Shown here: positions 25,414-35,050 of the stretch, one piece after another
Position numbering within the stretch: position 1 is the stretch's first letter
Layout of the letters: each line of letters opens with the position of its first letter
Assembly: GCF_005503445.1 (NCBI RefSeq)
Contig: NZ_SCOH01000022.1
Coordinates: forward strand, 29,866-93,865
DNA length: 64,000 nucleotides
Direction of reading: 5' to 3'
From: Chitinivorax sp. B
Lineage (GTDB): Bacteria > Pseudomonadota > Gammaproteobacteria > Burkholderiales > SCOH01
Translations under genes and position numbers: made by a program
The notes under the pieces: generated by a model
Databases searched by the model: none
What the model was told of the DNA's origin: nothing
The model's input: the letters and a program-made list of their open reading frames with translations, nothing else

Positions 25414-28182
25414 GTGGTGCAACAAGTAGTACAGGACAATTCACAGGAAAAAGACGAGCCGCTACGGGACGATCTACGCTTATTGGGCCGCTTGTTAGGC
25501 GAAGTGTTGAAAGAACAAGAAGGTGATACCACTTTCGAGCGCATTGAAACTATCCGCCAAACTGCTGTCCGCTTTGTACACGAAGCAGATTCTCACGCCC
25601 GCGAACAACTGGAAACCACGCTCAACGACCTCAGTCACGAGAACACCATTGCACTGGTACGAGCCTTCAGCTATTTCTCACATCTATTCAACATTGCTGA
25701 AGACTTGCATCACAGTCGCCGTCGCCGCGCCCATCGACGTGCAGGGGCCGCGCCACAGGCAGGTTCTGTTATTGCAGCGTTGCAACGCTTGAAAGACCAT
25801 GCTGTCACTGGTGCACAGTTGCAGGAACTGTTCAGCTACGCCTTGTTGTCACCGGTACTGACAGCCCATCCAACCGAGGTACAACGCAAATCAATTCTGG
25901 ATTGCCACCGCGCCATCGCCAACTTGATGAATCGCCGTGCTCGCGCCGATTTCACACAAGAAGAACTGGCCGATGTCGAGAAAGGCCTTAAGCGTATCAT
26001 CCTGACTTTGTGGCAATCGAGTGAAATCCGTTCATTCAAACTAACCGTCAAAGACGAAATCGAAAATGGACTCGCCTACTATCGATATACGTTTTTGCGG
26101 CAATTACCACGACTATATAACGATCTGGAAGATTGGATCAGCCGAGATTTCAATGACGGTAAACCATTTGAGCTACCTTCATTTTTCAGGATTGGATCGT
26201 GGATTGGCGGTGATCGAGATGGCAACCCATTTGTCGATGCTGACATGATGCTTCATGCGATGCGCCGTCACTCCGCCATCGTCATTGGCTTTTATCTGGA
26301 GCAACTTGGCAAACTCAACCACGAACTGAGCCAATCGTCCCGCTGGATCAATGCATCACCGGCTTTACTGGCTCTTGCGGCACAATCGCCAGAAAATGCC
26401 ATCAGTCGTGCTGAAGAACCCTATCGTCGTGCATTGACCTACATCGAAGCACGGCTACACGCAACATCAGGCAAACTTTGCTTATTCCTGACATCGCCAC
26501 CAGTCGCCACCCAACTATTGCCTTATACCAACAAAGACGAACTGGCTACAGATTTGGCAATCGTCGCCGAATCGCTGATCAGCCATGGTAGCAAATTGGT
26601 GGCTGATGGCCGCTTACGCCGTTTACATAGAGCCGTGGATGTTTTTGGCTTTCACTTGGCACCTCTGGATATGCGCCAACATTCTGGTATCCACGAAAGC
26701 GTCGTAGCAGAACTATTCGAACGTGCAGAGCTGGAAAACTATCATGATCTCGACGAAAACAGCCGGATTACGGCCCTATTGCGAGAATTAGCCAATCCAC
26801 GCCTACTGCGTTCGCCATTTCAACCCTACAGCGAAGAAACCGCCAAAGAGCTGGCGATTGCCAGTATGGCCGCCCGTATTCATCAAGACTATGGTGCCGC
26901 AGCCATCCCCAATTATATTATCTCAAACTGCAGTGATGTCAGCGATATGCTCGAAGTGGCGTTGCTGTTGAAAGAGGTTGGCCTACTAGGCCATAACGAC
27001 AAACTCGCCGTCAATATCATCCCGTTATTTGAAACCATTGGAGACCTACGTGCTTGTGGTAACGTCATGCAGCGCCTGTTTGCCATTCCGCAATGGAAGC
27101 AGTGGTTGGCATCGCGGCAAAATATTCAAGAAGTTATGTTGGGCTATTCAGACAGCAATAAGGATGGCGGCTATCTGACCTCCAACTGGGAACTGTATAA
27201 AGCTGAAATCACGCTCGTCGAACTGTTCAAAAAGGCAAATGTTCGTTTGCGCCTGTTTCACGGCCGCGGCGGATCAGTTGGCCGAGGTGGCGGCCCGAGC
27301 TACGAGGCCATCATTGCTCAGCCATTCGGCTCTGTCGCCGGTCAAATCCGTATTACTGAACAAGGTGAGGTCATCGCCTCCAAGTACACCAATCCGGAAA
27401 TTGGTCGCCGCAATTTGGAAACGCTGGCAGCTGCCATGCTGGAAGCCAGCTTTGTTGATCACAACGATATCGGCAACGAAGCAGCCGCTTACTATCAGTT
27501 GATGGAACAGCTCTCACAATCCGCGTTCGAGACCTATCGCAGGCTGGTATATGGCAACCCGGAATTCATTACTTACTTTCAGGAGGCCACGGTCATCAAT
27601 GAAATTGCCAAACTCAATATCGGCAGCCGCCCCGCCAAGCGGAAGGCTGGTGGCTCCATTGCCGATCTGCGAGCAATCCCCTGGGTATTCTCGTGGTCAC
27701 AATGTCGCGTCATGCTGCCGGGCTGGTATGGCTTTGGCAGCGCAGTCAAAGCCTACCTTGATCAAGCCGGGGAGACCGGTTTAATCAAACTGCAGGCTAT
27801 GCACAGCAATTGGCCCTTCCTGCAGACGGTACTTTCAAACATGGAAATGGTCCTAGCAAAAACCGATCTTGGTATTGCCTCCCGTTATGCTGAGCTTGTG
27901 GATGATCCGGCACTGGCCCAACGTATTTTTGGGCAAATCCGGGATGAATGGCAGCGATCGGTAGATATGGTGCTGGCAATCACCGGTAGTGGCGTATTGC
28001 TTGGTAACAACCATGTATTGGCTCGTAGTCTGAAAAATCGCCTTCCATACCTGGATCCACTCAATCATTTGCAGGTTGAACTATTGCGTCGTTTCCGGGC
28101 AGGTGAAGGCGGTGAAGACGTACAACATGGCATCCACCTTACCATTAATGGTATTGCGGCCGGCTTGCGAAACAGTGGCTGA
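25414..28182 (+). CDS. ppc: Phosphoenolpyruvate carboxylase
   Basis: A 922-residue enzyme that makes oxaloacetate from phosphoenolpyruvate and bicarbonate to refill the TCA cycle. Hallmarks are LTAHPTEVQRKS (catalytic His152), GSWIGGDRDGNPFVDADM, GYSDSNKDGGYLTSNWELYKAE, FHGRGGSVGRGGGPSYEAI (His616) and KLQAMHSNWPFLQTVLSNMEMVLAKTDLGIASRY. The C-terminus is GIAAGLRNSG, slightly different from the usual RNTG. The start is a GTG (first of two) preceded by AGGAGAG. Length is normal for a bacterial enzyme. A terminator follows. Confidence 0.98.
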   Translation: MVQQVVQDNSQEKDEPLRDDLRLLGRLLGEVLKEQEGDTTFERIETIRQTAVRFVHEADSHAREQLETTLNDLSHENTIALVRAFSYFSHLFNIAEDLHHSRRRRAHRRAGAAPQAGSVIAALQRLKDHAVTGAQLQELFSYALLSPVLTAHPTEVQRKSILDCHRAIANLMNRRARADFTQEELADVEKGLKRIILTLWQSSEIRSFKLTVKDEIENGLAYYRYTFLRQLPRLYNDLEDWISRDFNDGKPFELPSFFRIGSWIGGDRDGNPFVDADMMLHAMRRHSAIVIGFYLEQLGKLNHELSQSSRWINASPALLALAAQSPENAISRAEEPYRRALTYIEARLHATSGKLCLFLTSPPVATQLLPYTNKDELATDLAIVAESLISHGSKLVADGRLRRLHRAVDVFGFHLAPLDMRQHSGIHESVVAELFERAELENYHDLDENSRITALLRELANPRLLRSPFQPYSEETAKELAIASMAARIHQDYGAAAIPNYIISNCSDVSDMLEVALLLKEVGLLGHNDKLAVNIIPLFETIGDLRACGNVMQRLFAIPQWKQWLASRQNIQEVMLGYSDSNKDGGYLTSNWELYKAEITLVELFKKANVRLRLFHGRGGSVGRGGGPSYEAIIAQPFGSVAGQIRITEQGEVIASKYTNPEIGRRNLETLAAAMLEASFVDHNDIGNEAAAYYQLMEQLSQSAFETYRRLVYGNPEFITYFQEATVINEIAKLNIGSRPAKRKAGGSIADLRAIPWVFSWSQCRVMLPGWYGFGSAVKAYLDQAGETGLIKLQAMHSNWPFLQTVLSNMEMVLAKTDLGIASRYAELVDDPALAQRIFGQIRDEWQRSVDMVLAITGSGVLLGNNHVLARSLKNRLPYLDPLNHLQVELLRRFRAGEGGEDVQHGIHLTINGIAAGLRNSG

Positions 28183-28243
28183 CAATCCGCTTGGATTCAC
28201 TCATACCTTATACCGGTATGGGTCATATAATTACCCTGATTAG

Positions 28244-28266
28244 GCCCGCTTCATGCGGGCTTTTTT
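28244..28266 (+). terminator. Rho-independent terminator after ppc
   Basis: GCCCGC, loop TTCAT, GCGGGC, then TTTTTT. Confidence 0.93.
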
Positions 28267-28352
28267 GCAGGACTACAAATACAGGGCTTCATGCAAAGGC
28301 TTGGTATGTCAGCTATGCTGAAACTCGATACCCTTTCAGCCACGAGGAATAC

Positions 28353-30161
28353 ATGGCGGTGCCCTCGCAAGCGCAGCCTGATGGCGCAACTGTCCATGCC
28401 CGTCCAGAGTCGGAAAAGGACAGCTCAGTCCCGCTACTTACCCTGGATGCCAGTGGCTTGGCATTGCTTGCGCTTATGGCAGAGCACCTGCCTTGTGGTT
28501 TGACCATTATCGATGCCAACATGCAAGTAGCAATTTGTAATCAGCGATGCAGACAGTTACTTGGCCTACCCAATTATCTATTTGACGGTGATATCCCTCC
28601 ACATTTTGAGCAACTGATCCGTTTCAACGCTGAACGCGGTGAGTATGGCGACGGAGACCCAAACAAAATCGTTTCCGACTGGTTAACACTTGCCAATGAA
28701 CAACGTGCTCATATTTTTGAGCGAAGTCGTCCCAATGGCATAAGACTTGAAATACGTGGTCTACCCTTGGCTGGAGGTGGATTTGTTTCAATCTACAATG
28801 ATGTGACCCAGCACAATCTGGCCATTGAAGAATCCAAACGTTACGCTGCCTATTTACGCTCCGTGATTGAATCACTGCCTCAAGGAATCAGCGTCATTGA
28901 TGAGCATCTCAATATGGTTCTGTGGAACAAAGCTTTTTTTGATGTATTGGCACTACCAGAAAGCTTGTCACACCCGGGTGTTACCTTTGAAGAGTTGCTC
29001 TGGATCAATGCCCAGCGTGGTGAATATGGCCCAGGAGACCCCGCTGTGCAGGTAGCGCAACGCATTAACTTGGCAATGCAGTTTCAACCCCACAAATTCA
29101 ACCGAACTCGGCCAGATGGCACTGAGCTTGAAATTGTCGGCAAACCTATGGATGTCGATGGCCAAGTCGTAGGATTCATCAGTACTTACACAGATATCAC
29201 CCCTTATAAACGCGCCGAAGCCGCTGTCAGACATGCCAATGCCTTGATGGAGGATGCCATTAGTTATTCCCCGACCTATATCTGGGAAATTGATGCAGAC
29301 GGCTGCTTTGTGTTTATAAAGGGGGCAGAGAAGATACTGGGTTACCACGCCGAGGAAATGATTGGCAACAGGCTGGTTGATTTTCTAGCACCGGAACAGG
29401 GCGTGGAAAGTAATGCAGTACTGTCTGACATGAAGCGCAAAAAGGCTTACAAAAATGGCGAGTTACGCTACTTTCGTAAAGATGGCGGAACCGTCTGGGT
29501 CTCATCCAGTGCTCACCCTCTTTATGATGATATTGATCGATTCATCGGCTTTCGGGGAGTCGATGTTGATATTACAGAATTAACCCAAGCTCGATCAGAA
29601 CTAGAACGCATGGCTTGGGAAGACCCTTTAACTCGGCTGGCAAATCGCTACCGTCTGCTGGATCGGTTTGAACTGGAAGTTGATCGTGCACATCGCCATC
29701 GCTCCAGTCTGAGTCTTCTGGTGGCAGACATAGATCATTTCAAATCCATCAACGATCAATTTGGTCATCTATTTGGCGATTATTGCCTGCGATTAGTTGC
29801 TGAGCGACTACAGCATAGCGTTCGTTCCGTTGATCTGGTTTCACGTTTTGGTGGCGAAGAATTTGTAATCTTACTGCCAGACACCGACCTGGCAGGCGCC
29901 ACCAAACTGGCCGAACACCTTCGTCAAGTTGTCGAATTAACCCCTATAAAGCACGCCCAACTATCCCAAAGCACCGAAAACCTACGTATCACGATCAGCG
30001 TTGGCGTTGCCACAGCCTCATCTGATCAGGCAATTGAATTTGATGACCTGATGGGAGAGGCTGACGAAGGACTCTATCTGGCCAAGCGCCAGGGCCGCAA
30101 TCGAGTCGAAAGTCGTGTGACTGGATCCCACTCCAATTCGAATCAAACCCCCACAATATAG
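28353..30161 (+). CDS. PAS-domain diguanylate cyclase
   Basis: A 602-residue cytoplasmic protein that should make cyclic di-GMP. The N-terminal half has two PAS_7-type units, each with the RGEYGxGDP signature (FNAERGEYGDGDP and INAQRGEYGPGDP), then a third PAS (YIWEIDADGCFVFIKGAEKILGYHAEEMIG, RKDGGTVWVSSSAHPLYD) and a C-terminal GGDEF domain (DPLTRLANRYRLLDRF, VADIDHFKSINDQFGH). The active site is GGEEF at 500-504, and an inhibitory RxxD site (RSVD, 491-494) sits five residues before it, so product inhibition is expected. No membrane segment is seen. ATG 28353 follows CGAGGA. Confidence 0.92.
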   Translation: MAVPSQAQPDGATVHARPESEKDSSVPLLTLDASGLALLALMAEHLPCGLTIIDANMQVAICNQRCRQLLGLPNYLFDGDIPPHFEQLIRFNAERGEYGDGDPNKIVSDWLTLANEQRAHIFERSRPNGIRLEIRGLPLAGGGFVSIYNDVTQHNLAIEESKRYAAYLRSVIESLPQGISVIDEHLNMVLWNKAFFDVLALPESLSHPGVTFEELLWINAQRGEYGPGDPAVQVAQRINLAMQFQPHKFNRTRPDGTELEIVGKPMDVDGQVVGFISTYTDITPYKRAEAAVRHANALMEDAISYSPTYIWEIDADGCFVFIKGAEKILGYHAEEMIGNRLVDFLAPEQGVESNAVLSDMKRKKAYKNGELRYFRKDGGTVWVSSSAHPLYDDIDRFIGFRGVDVDITELTQARSELERMAWEDPLTRLANRYRLLDRFELEVDRAHRHRSSLSLLVADIDHFKSINDQFGHLFGDYCLRLVAERLQHSVRSVDLVSRFGGEEFVILLPDTDLAGATKLAEHLRQVVELTPIKHAQLSQSTENLRITISVGVATASSDQAIEFDDLMGEADEGLYLAKRQGRNRVESRVTGSHSNSNQTPTI

Positions 30162-30289
30162 TTAAATCCGTATATATAATAATAAAACCACGAGAAGATT
30201 ACCGCTTTTTAGGGTATGATTCTTTGCTTCATTCTCCAAAATGTAGGCTTCGCCCGGTGCCATGCACTCAAGCGGAAAGTGTGTTGTGA

Positions 30290-30844
30290 ATGCGCAAGAC
30301 TGATAGAATCAATCGTTTTTTACCTTTGCCACTAGGCAAAGGTGATCGAGTATCCAAATTCTCGAAAAAATGCATGCATTGTGGCCACCTTGTAACAGCA
30401 GAGCACATGCATGGCATTGCCACTTCCGTCAAAACGCAAATTGCTTTGGCGGCTCAGGCAGAATGTCCGGCATGTCGTCGTCAATTCCAAGTTACATGCA
30501 TCATTACTGAAGACAAACGCGTATTGCGGGTGATGCTGCCATTGTGGTTGTTCCGCGCATACTTACAATTGATTGCAAAGCCAGGTCAAACACTCCCCCC
30601 AATTCCGGATGAACCGGAAAGACCTAGCAGCTTGTCACTGGATACCATCGAAGATAAAGCCGTCGATACGCTACTAGGAACTTATCAAGGAAAACCGATC
30701 TATGCCTGGATAAAAAATGGTAACGACTACTATGACTTTGAACGGGTCTTTGCTGGTATTGGTCAGGAAAAAATCGATGGTAATGAACTATTAGTGGAAA
30801 CCTGCCTGATCTATCGTCGCCGATTGAACATGCCCACCCAGTAA
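30290..30844 (+). CDS. Unknown protein with a possible zinc ribbon
   Basis: A 184-residue soluble protein. An early CMHCGH and a later CPACRRQF supply two CxxC pairs about 30 residues apart, consistent with a zinc ribbon. The C-terminal part (LLGTYQGKPIYAWIKNGNDYYDFERVFAG) is not a family I recognise. The start could be ATG 30290 or GTG 30350; the latter lies just before the first Cys pair. No function is proposed. Confidence 0.6.
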   Translation: MRKTDRINRFLPLPLGKGDRVSKFSKKCMHCGHLVTAEHMHGIATSVKTQIALAAQAECPACRRQFQVTCIITEDKRVLRVMLPLWLFRAYLQLIAKPGQTLPPIPDEPERPSSLSLDTIEDKAVDTLLGTYQGKPIYAWIKNGNDYYDFERVFAGIGQEKIDGNELLVETCLIYRRRLNMPTQ

Positions 30845-30897
30845 CTCGCCTACGCACCAAAAAGTGAACCATACGGTCCGCATTTTGGTGTAGTTCG

Positions 30898-31593
30898 TTA
30901 CCTACTCACAGGTAAAATCGTGATCGAACTACCACGTAGATCGATCCCCTTAATTTCAATGCTCCCCATACTTGGCCCGGTCGAACCAGCAACCCGGATA
31001 TGGTTAAAGCTTAACTCGCCAATCGTACTGGGTAGTTTTAGCGTTAGCGACCCATCTTTATTCAAGGTTGCTCTAGCACCATCCACATCATAGACCACAT
31101 CTTTCAATCGTGTTTCCACATCAAGATATTGGAGTGCTGGATTCATGAGTTTTGCTAATTCTTTAGCAACTTCTAGACCATCTCCACTCTCAACTTTCAA
31201 TGCCAATTGCCTCAAGCGGTCGTCAGCAAAACCCTGACCAATGACTTCACGTAGTGCTTGTTCATCAAGCGGTTTCATTCCTGACTGTTGGCGTGATGAT
31301 GTAGCACTAACAGGACCTTGTATCGGTGAATACGACACCGCCATTGCTTGTAATGGGCCGAGGAGAGTGGTTGCCACAGCTACGGCTAGTCGCAAATTGC
31401 GTTGTCGACGTAGCGCCCCCTGAAGTTGCCGCTGACTGACCAAATTCCATTCTTGCAGAATCTCGCCCAGCTTTTTACCCGTTGACCGTTGATGATCTAT
31501 TGCAAGTGATAACTGAGTTTCGGAAACCAAACCCTTGTTGATCAGTACCTGGCCCAACATCGACCGTTGATGACTTCGAGAATGGGGATTCAT
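30898..31593 (-). CDS. Stand-alone MshEN-like domain membrane protein
   Basis: A 231-residue protein. Residues about 10-60 (MLGQVLINKGLVSETQLSLAIDHQRSTGKKLGEILQEWNLV, split here by its repeats of LGxxLxxxGLVS type) look like the MshEN/T2SSE N-terminal domain that binds cyclic di-GMP in type IV pilus and type II secretion ATPases. A hydrophobic segment follows (LRLAVAVATTLLGPLQAMAV), then an extracytoplasmic part ending IKGIDLRGSSITILPVSR. No ATPase domain is present. A cyclic-di-GMP-responsive membrane protein is inferred; the neighbouring diguanylate cyclase fits but does not prove it. Confidence 0.6.
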   Translation of the reverse strand: MNPHSRSHQRSMLGQVLINKGLVSETQLSLAIDHQRSTGKKLGEILQEWNLVSQRQLQGALRRQRNLRLAVAVATTLLGPLQAMAVSYSPIQGPVSATSSRQQSGMKPLDEQALREVIGQGFADDRLRQLALKVESGDGLEVAKELAKLMNPALQYLDVETRLKDVVYDVDGARATLNKDGSLTLKLPSTIGELSFNHIRVAGSTGPSMGSIEIKGIDLRGSSITILPVSR

Positions 31594-31747
31594 ATGATGG
31601 ATTATTGATCTTTAATATTCTCTGAATATAGCGAAGGACTTACCAGCGACAAGATAAAAATTATTTATTAAACAATATGTTATGATAGAAATTCATTTTC
31701 CATGTTGGAAGTAGTCCCATTATTTTATGGGAAATATAAGAAATCTA

Positions 31748-31776
31748 TTGACGTACCATTTCCCATACTATAATAT
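31748..31776 (+). promoter_or_regulatory. Promoter of the initiator tRNA gene
   Basis: TTGACG at 31748-31753 and TATAAT at 31769-31774 (spacer 15) or TAATAT at 31771-31776 (spacer 17). Transcription would start a few bases before the tRNA at 31790. Confidence 0.7.
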
Positions 31777-31789
31777 GCACTTCTTCAGA

Positions 31790-31866
31790 CGCGGGATGGA
31801 GCAGTCTGGCAGCTCGTCGGGCTCATAACCCGAAGGTCGCAGGTTCAAATCCTGCTCCCGCAACCA
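31790..31866 (+). tRNA. tRNA-fMet (CAT), initiator
   Basis: A 77-base tRNA with anticodon CAT in loop CTCATAA, encoded CCA end, T loop GGTTCAAATCC and acceptor stem GCGGGA/TCCCGC. The C1-A72 mismatch at the top of the acceptor stem and the three consecutive G-C pairs in the anticodon stem (TCGGG/CCCGA) identify the initiator form. It stands alone with its own promoter and terminator. Confidence 0.97.
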
Positions 31867-31875
31867 AGTTTCAAC

Positions 31876-31908
31876 ACAAAGGCCGACAAGTTCGGCCTTT
31901 GTCGTTTT
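31876..31908 (+). terminator. Rho-independent terminator after tRNA-fMet
   Basis: ACAAAGGCCGA, loop CAAGT, TCGGCCTTTGT, then CGTTTTC. Confidence 0.88.
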
Positions 31909-31988
31909 CAGCTCATAATCCAATACGAAAACTTCGTTCTCGTTCAGCTTATGTTATGTTTTGCTCGTGTATTGTCTTCCATTTCGGA

Positions 31989-32014
31989 CAATGACATTAT
32001 CCTCAATGTCATTG
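31989..32014. repeat. 10-bp inverted repeat upstream of a small gene
   Basis: CAATGACATT and AATGTCATTG around a 6-base loop, about 95 bases before the 87-residue gene. It may be an operator or an RNA hairpin. Confidence 0.6.
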
Positions 32015-32109
32015 AAATCACACCTCTATGCTGTTTCTAGGTTCAAACTATACCTTGTAAATAACAGCACGGCATTACACAACAATAATGGAACGCCTTC
32101 GGAGTTATC

Positions 32110-32373
32110 ATGACCAAACCCCTAGCCATTACAATCACCTCACTTGCTTGTGCCTTGGTATTTGCTATTTCGTTTAATCCATCTGCCGAACGTCATCGCT
32201 TCCGTATCAAAGAATCCGTGGCTGACCGGAATCAGCTGGCAGGTCTATTGGGCTTGGGGGCATTGACTGCTGCAGTATCCACGTACCATTCACTAGGAGT
32301 AGGGTCATATATGGTAATTCAAGACAAAACCGTATCAGTCGGAGCCTTCGGACTGGTCTATGTCATACAATAA
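32110..32373 (+). CDS. Small exported or membrane protein (unknown)
   Basis: An 87-residue protein with an N-terminal hydrophobic segment (LAITITSLACALVFAISF) that could be a signal anchor, a charged middle (AERHRFRIKESVADRN) and a second, weaker hydrophobic segment (LAGLLGLGALTAAVSTYHSLGVGSYMV). CGGAG precedes the ATG at good spacing and a terminator follows, which supports it being a real gene. I recognise no family. Confidence 0.6.
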   Translation: MTKPLAITITSLACALVFAISFNPSAERHRFRIKESVADRNQLAGLLGLGALTAAVSTYHSLGVGSYMVIQDKTVSVGAFGLVYVIQ

Positions 32374-32374
32374 A

Positions 32375-32406
32375 AAACAGGGGTATGACATTTACCCCTG
32401 TTTGTA
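32375..32406. terminator. Bidirectional terminator
   Basis: AAACAGGGGTA, loop of 7, TACCCCTGTTT, between convergent genes and with A and T runs on either side. Confidence 0.88.
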
Positions 32407-32431
32407 GACGAAGCTGCGGGTTACCTACAGC

Positions 32432-32860
32432 TCAAGAGCCAGTCTCTCCTGACAATAAATAAGGCTTCATAGTTGCCAGCAACTCGCCTTCAATGGCAAT
32501 GGCTTTGTCTTGCTTGCCATCATAAAGCACAAACGTTACTTCTGCATCAGACACCACAGTTGCGTCATCTTTCAAACGGATGACTTGCGAGACAACACCA
32601 TTGCGACGATTCAAGGCTTTGATACCCGTTTCAATCTCAAGCGTCTCATTCAATAAAGCAGAACGGCGATAGTTGATATTGATGTTGACGATAACAAATG
32701 CCAAATCATGTTCCATCAACTTGGCTAGTGCGCCATTCTCTTCAAAATAGCCCCAACGGGCTTCTTCCAAAAATTCCAGGTAACGGGCATTGTTAACATG
32801 GCCATATACATCGAGATGGTAGCCTCGTACTCGAATGTGAGTGAAATGTGGATTAGTCAT
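32432..32860 (-). CDS. Hotdog-fold acyl-CoA thioesterase (YbgC/FadM type)
   Basis: A 142-residue 4-hydroxybenzoyl-CoA-thioesterase-family protein. The signature HLDVYGHVNNARYLEFLEEARW has the catalytic Asp and the HVNN loop of the family, and IVNININYRRSALLNETLEI is the expected strand region. It should hydrolyse acyl-CoA esters; the chain length is not predictable. It is 12 bases from the gene upstream on the same strand, so the two are probably co-transcribed. Confidence 0.9.
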   Translation of the reverse strand: MTNPHFTHIRVRGYHLDVYGHVNNARYLEFLEEARWGYFEENGALAKLMEHDLAFVIVNININYRRSALLNETLEIETGIKALNRRNGVVSQVIRLKDDATVVSDAEVTFVLYDGKQDKAIAIEGELLATMKPYLLSGETGS

Positions 32861-32872
32861 AACAACGAAAAG

Positions 32873-33187
32873 TTAAACTTTAATTGAAATAGTCTCAGCG
32901 TAGTCGCTGCGGCGGCGTCCACCTTTGCGACGCTCCAAGTTAGATCGTGTACTGAACAATCCCCCTTCTTGTGAATTTCGTCGATCCCTGCCTTGACGAC
33001 GATCCACATTGGCACGACGTTCATTCAGTGGCCACGTTGTATCCTTGGGTTTGGCAGGGACCGGGCCAAAATTGTAGTGAGACGTTGCCTGTGGCAGTTG
33101 TTCATCCAGGCTCCCAACACTATTGACAGATTGGGGCTTGCCTGGAGAAGTGAGCAATCTATTGAATAGAACTCTTTCCGTACGCAT
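32873..33187 (-). CDS. Unknown basic protein
   Basis: A 104-residue protein without membrane segments and with arginine-rich motifs: LNERRANVDRRQGRDRRN and SNLERRKGGRRRSDY. Similar ERRxxxDRRxxxDRR tracts occur as short low-complexity segments in many proteobacterial proteins. The middle is Pro/Gln-rich. I recognise no family. It lies just upstream of the thioesterase gene. Confidence 0.55.
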   Translation of the reverse strand: MRTERVLFNRLLTSPGKPQSVNSVGSLDEQLPQATSHYNFGPVPAKPKDTTWPLNERRANVDRRQGRDRRNSQEGGLFSTRSNLERRKGGRRRSDYAETISIKV

Positions 33188-33321
33188 GTTGCAGTGTCAT
33201 AAAATCACATAAGTCATTGCAATAATTATCGGAAAATCGATCAAAAACTTTAATAAATACGGAGAAAGGCATAGATTTGGCTGTATAGCAACAGCCATGA
33301 CCATGCCAAAGCCATATCAAA

Positions 33322-34602
33322 TTACCATTTGCTGAAAACAGTTTTCGCAGCAAGGATGGTTTGTTTGATGTCCTGTTCGGTATGTGCAGCAGAAACAAAA
33401 CCAGCTTCAAATGCAGAAGGGGCAAAATAGATGCCCTGATCAAGCATGGCGTGGAAGAAACGGTTGAAAGCAGATTTATCGCACTGCATGATTTCTGCAT
33501 AGCTGCTCGGACAACGTGTTGAGAAATACACGCCAAACATCCCACCAACTGCTTGGGCAGACAATGTAATACCGGCAGTATTTGCTTCTGCAAGTAAACC
33601 ATTCACCAATATCTGCGTTGATTTGTTCAACTGTTCAAAAAATCCTGGCGCTGTCACTTTCTTGAGTGTGGTAAGACCTGCTGCAACCGCAATTGGATTA
33701 CCAGATAATGTACCTGCTTGATAAACCGGCCCTAATGGTGCAATTTTACTCATGATGTCAGCCCGACCACCAAACGCAGCCAACGGCATACCACCACCAA
33801 CAACCTTACCCAAGGTTGTCAGATCCGGCTGAATACCGAACAAACCCTGTGCACATTGCGGGCCCACTCGAAAGCCTGTCATGACCTCATCGAAGATCAA
33901 CACACTTCCATAATCGCTACAAAGACGCCGTAAAGTACTCAGAAACGCTTCGCTAGGCTTGATGAGGTTCATGTTACCAGCCACAGGCTCCAGAATCACC
34001 GCGGCGATTTCTGAGCCAATTTCAGCGAACATGCATTCCAGTTGCTCAACATCGTTGTAGCCTAGTACCAGTGTGTCTGCAGCCACGGCTGCGGGTACAC
34101 CGGCGGAACTTGGATTACCAAATGTCAACAGCCCAGATCCTGCCTTGACCAAAAGGGAATCTGCGTGGCCATGATAACAACCTTCAAATTTGATAAATTT
34201 GTCACGCCCTGTAAACCCACGTGCCAAACGAATAGCACTCATCGTGGCCTCAGTACCAGAACTTACTAGGCGTACCTGTTCCATACTGGGTAATAGTTTA
34301 CATAGAAGGTCAGCCATCTCAACTTCGGCTTCGGTGGGTGCTCCGAATGAAAGGCCATGGTCTGCAGCTTGTTTAACCGCGGCAATCACATCAGAATCAG
34401 CATGGCCCAATATCGCAGGTCCCCAAGACCCTACATAATCGATATATCGTTTTCCATCTGCATCCCATAGATACGCACCTTTGCCTTCCCGGAAAAACCG
34501 TGGTGTTCCGCCAACAGAACCAAAAGCACGGACGGGTGAATTCACCCCACCCGGAATATGTGCTTGTGCACGTTGAAACAGTACTTCGTTATTTGATGTC
34601 AT
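33322..34602 (-). CDS. hemL: HemL, glutamate-1-semialdehyde 2,1-aminomutase
   Basis: A 426-residue PLP enzyme that makes 5-aminolevulinate, the first committed step of the C5 heme pathway. Motifs: [80 protein letters not shown] and [17 protein letters not shown], where Lys266 is the PLP-binding lysine. Length is normal. It is divergent from nothing nearby and precedes no overlapping gene; hemJ lies 28 bases upstream on the same strand. Confidence 0.97.
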   Translation of the reverse strand: MTSNNEVLFQRAQAHIPGGVNSPVRAFGSVGGTPRFFREGKGAYLWDADGKRYIDYVGSWGPAILGHADSDVIAAVKQAADHGLSFGAPTEAEVEMADLLCKLLPSMEQVRLVSSGTEATMSAIRLARGFTGRDKFIKFEGCYHGHADSLLVKAGSGLLTFGNPSSAGVPAAVAADTLVLGYNDVEQLECMFAEIGSEIAAVILEPVAGNMNLIKPSEAFLSTLRRLCSDYGSVLIFDEVMTGFRVGPQCAQGLFGIQPDLTTLGKVVGGGMPLAAFGGRADIMSKIAPLGPVYQAGTLSGNPIAVAAGLTTLKKVTAPGFFEQLNKSTQILVNGLLAEANTAGITLSAQAVGGMFGVYFSTRCPSSYAEIMQCDKSAFNRFFHAMLDQGIYFAPSAFEAGFVSAAHTEQDIKQTILAAKTVFSKW

Positions 34603-34630
34603 GGTATTTACCTTGATGACAGCTTCACTG

Positions 34631-35047
34631 TCAGAACGGTTTGACGACGACTAGAAATACAACAACAAACATCGTCAACGTTGGAATTTCATTGAAAAGT
34701 CGATACCACTTGTGGCTACGTGAATTGATGCCTGTAGCAAAATCTTTGACCAGTTTGCCGCAATAGCCATGAAACACAACCAAGCCCAGCACTAGCAGCA
34801 ATTTGGCATGTAACCATCCTCCAGTTACCCCATATCCCAGCCATAGCCAAATACCAAACCCTATTGCAAGTACACCAAGCAAGGTCATGAAACGGTAGAG
34901 TTTCCGTTCCATCAGACTTAATTGAGTCTGTGTAGTGGCATCAGTCACCATCGCATGGTTGACAAAGAGTCTAGGTAAATAGAACAACCCGGCAAACCAG
35001 CTTATGACGAAAATAATGTGGAGGGTTTTCAGGTAAAGGTAACCCAT
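34631..35047 (-). CDS. hemJ: HemJ-type protoporphyrinogen oxidase
   Basis: A 138-residue inner-membrane protein with four hydrophobic helices. It starts [29 protein letters not shown], with the conserved early His, and contains [36 protein letters not shown] and [23 protein letters not shown]. These match the HemJ (UPF0093) family, which oxidises protoporphyrinogen IX in organisms that lack HemG and HemY-type oxidases. Adjacency to hemL supports the role. Confidence 0.92.
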   Translation of the reverse strand: MGYLYLKTLHIIFVISWFAGLFYLPRLFVNHAMVTDATTQTQLSLMERKLYRFMTLLGVLAIGFGIWLWLGYGVTGGWLHAKLLLVLGLVVFHGYCGKLVKDFATGINSRSHKWYRLFNEIPTLTMFVVVFLVVVKPF

Positions 35048-35050
35048 TAC

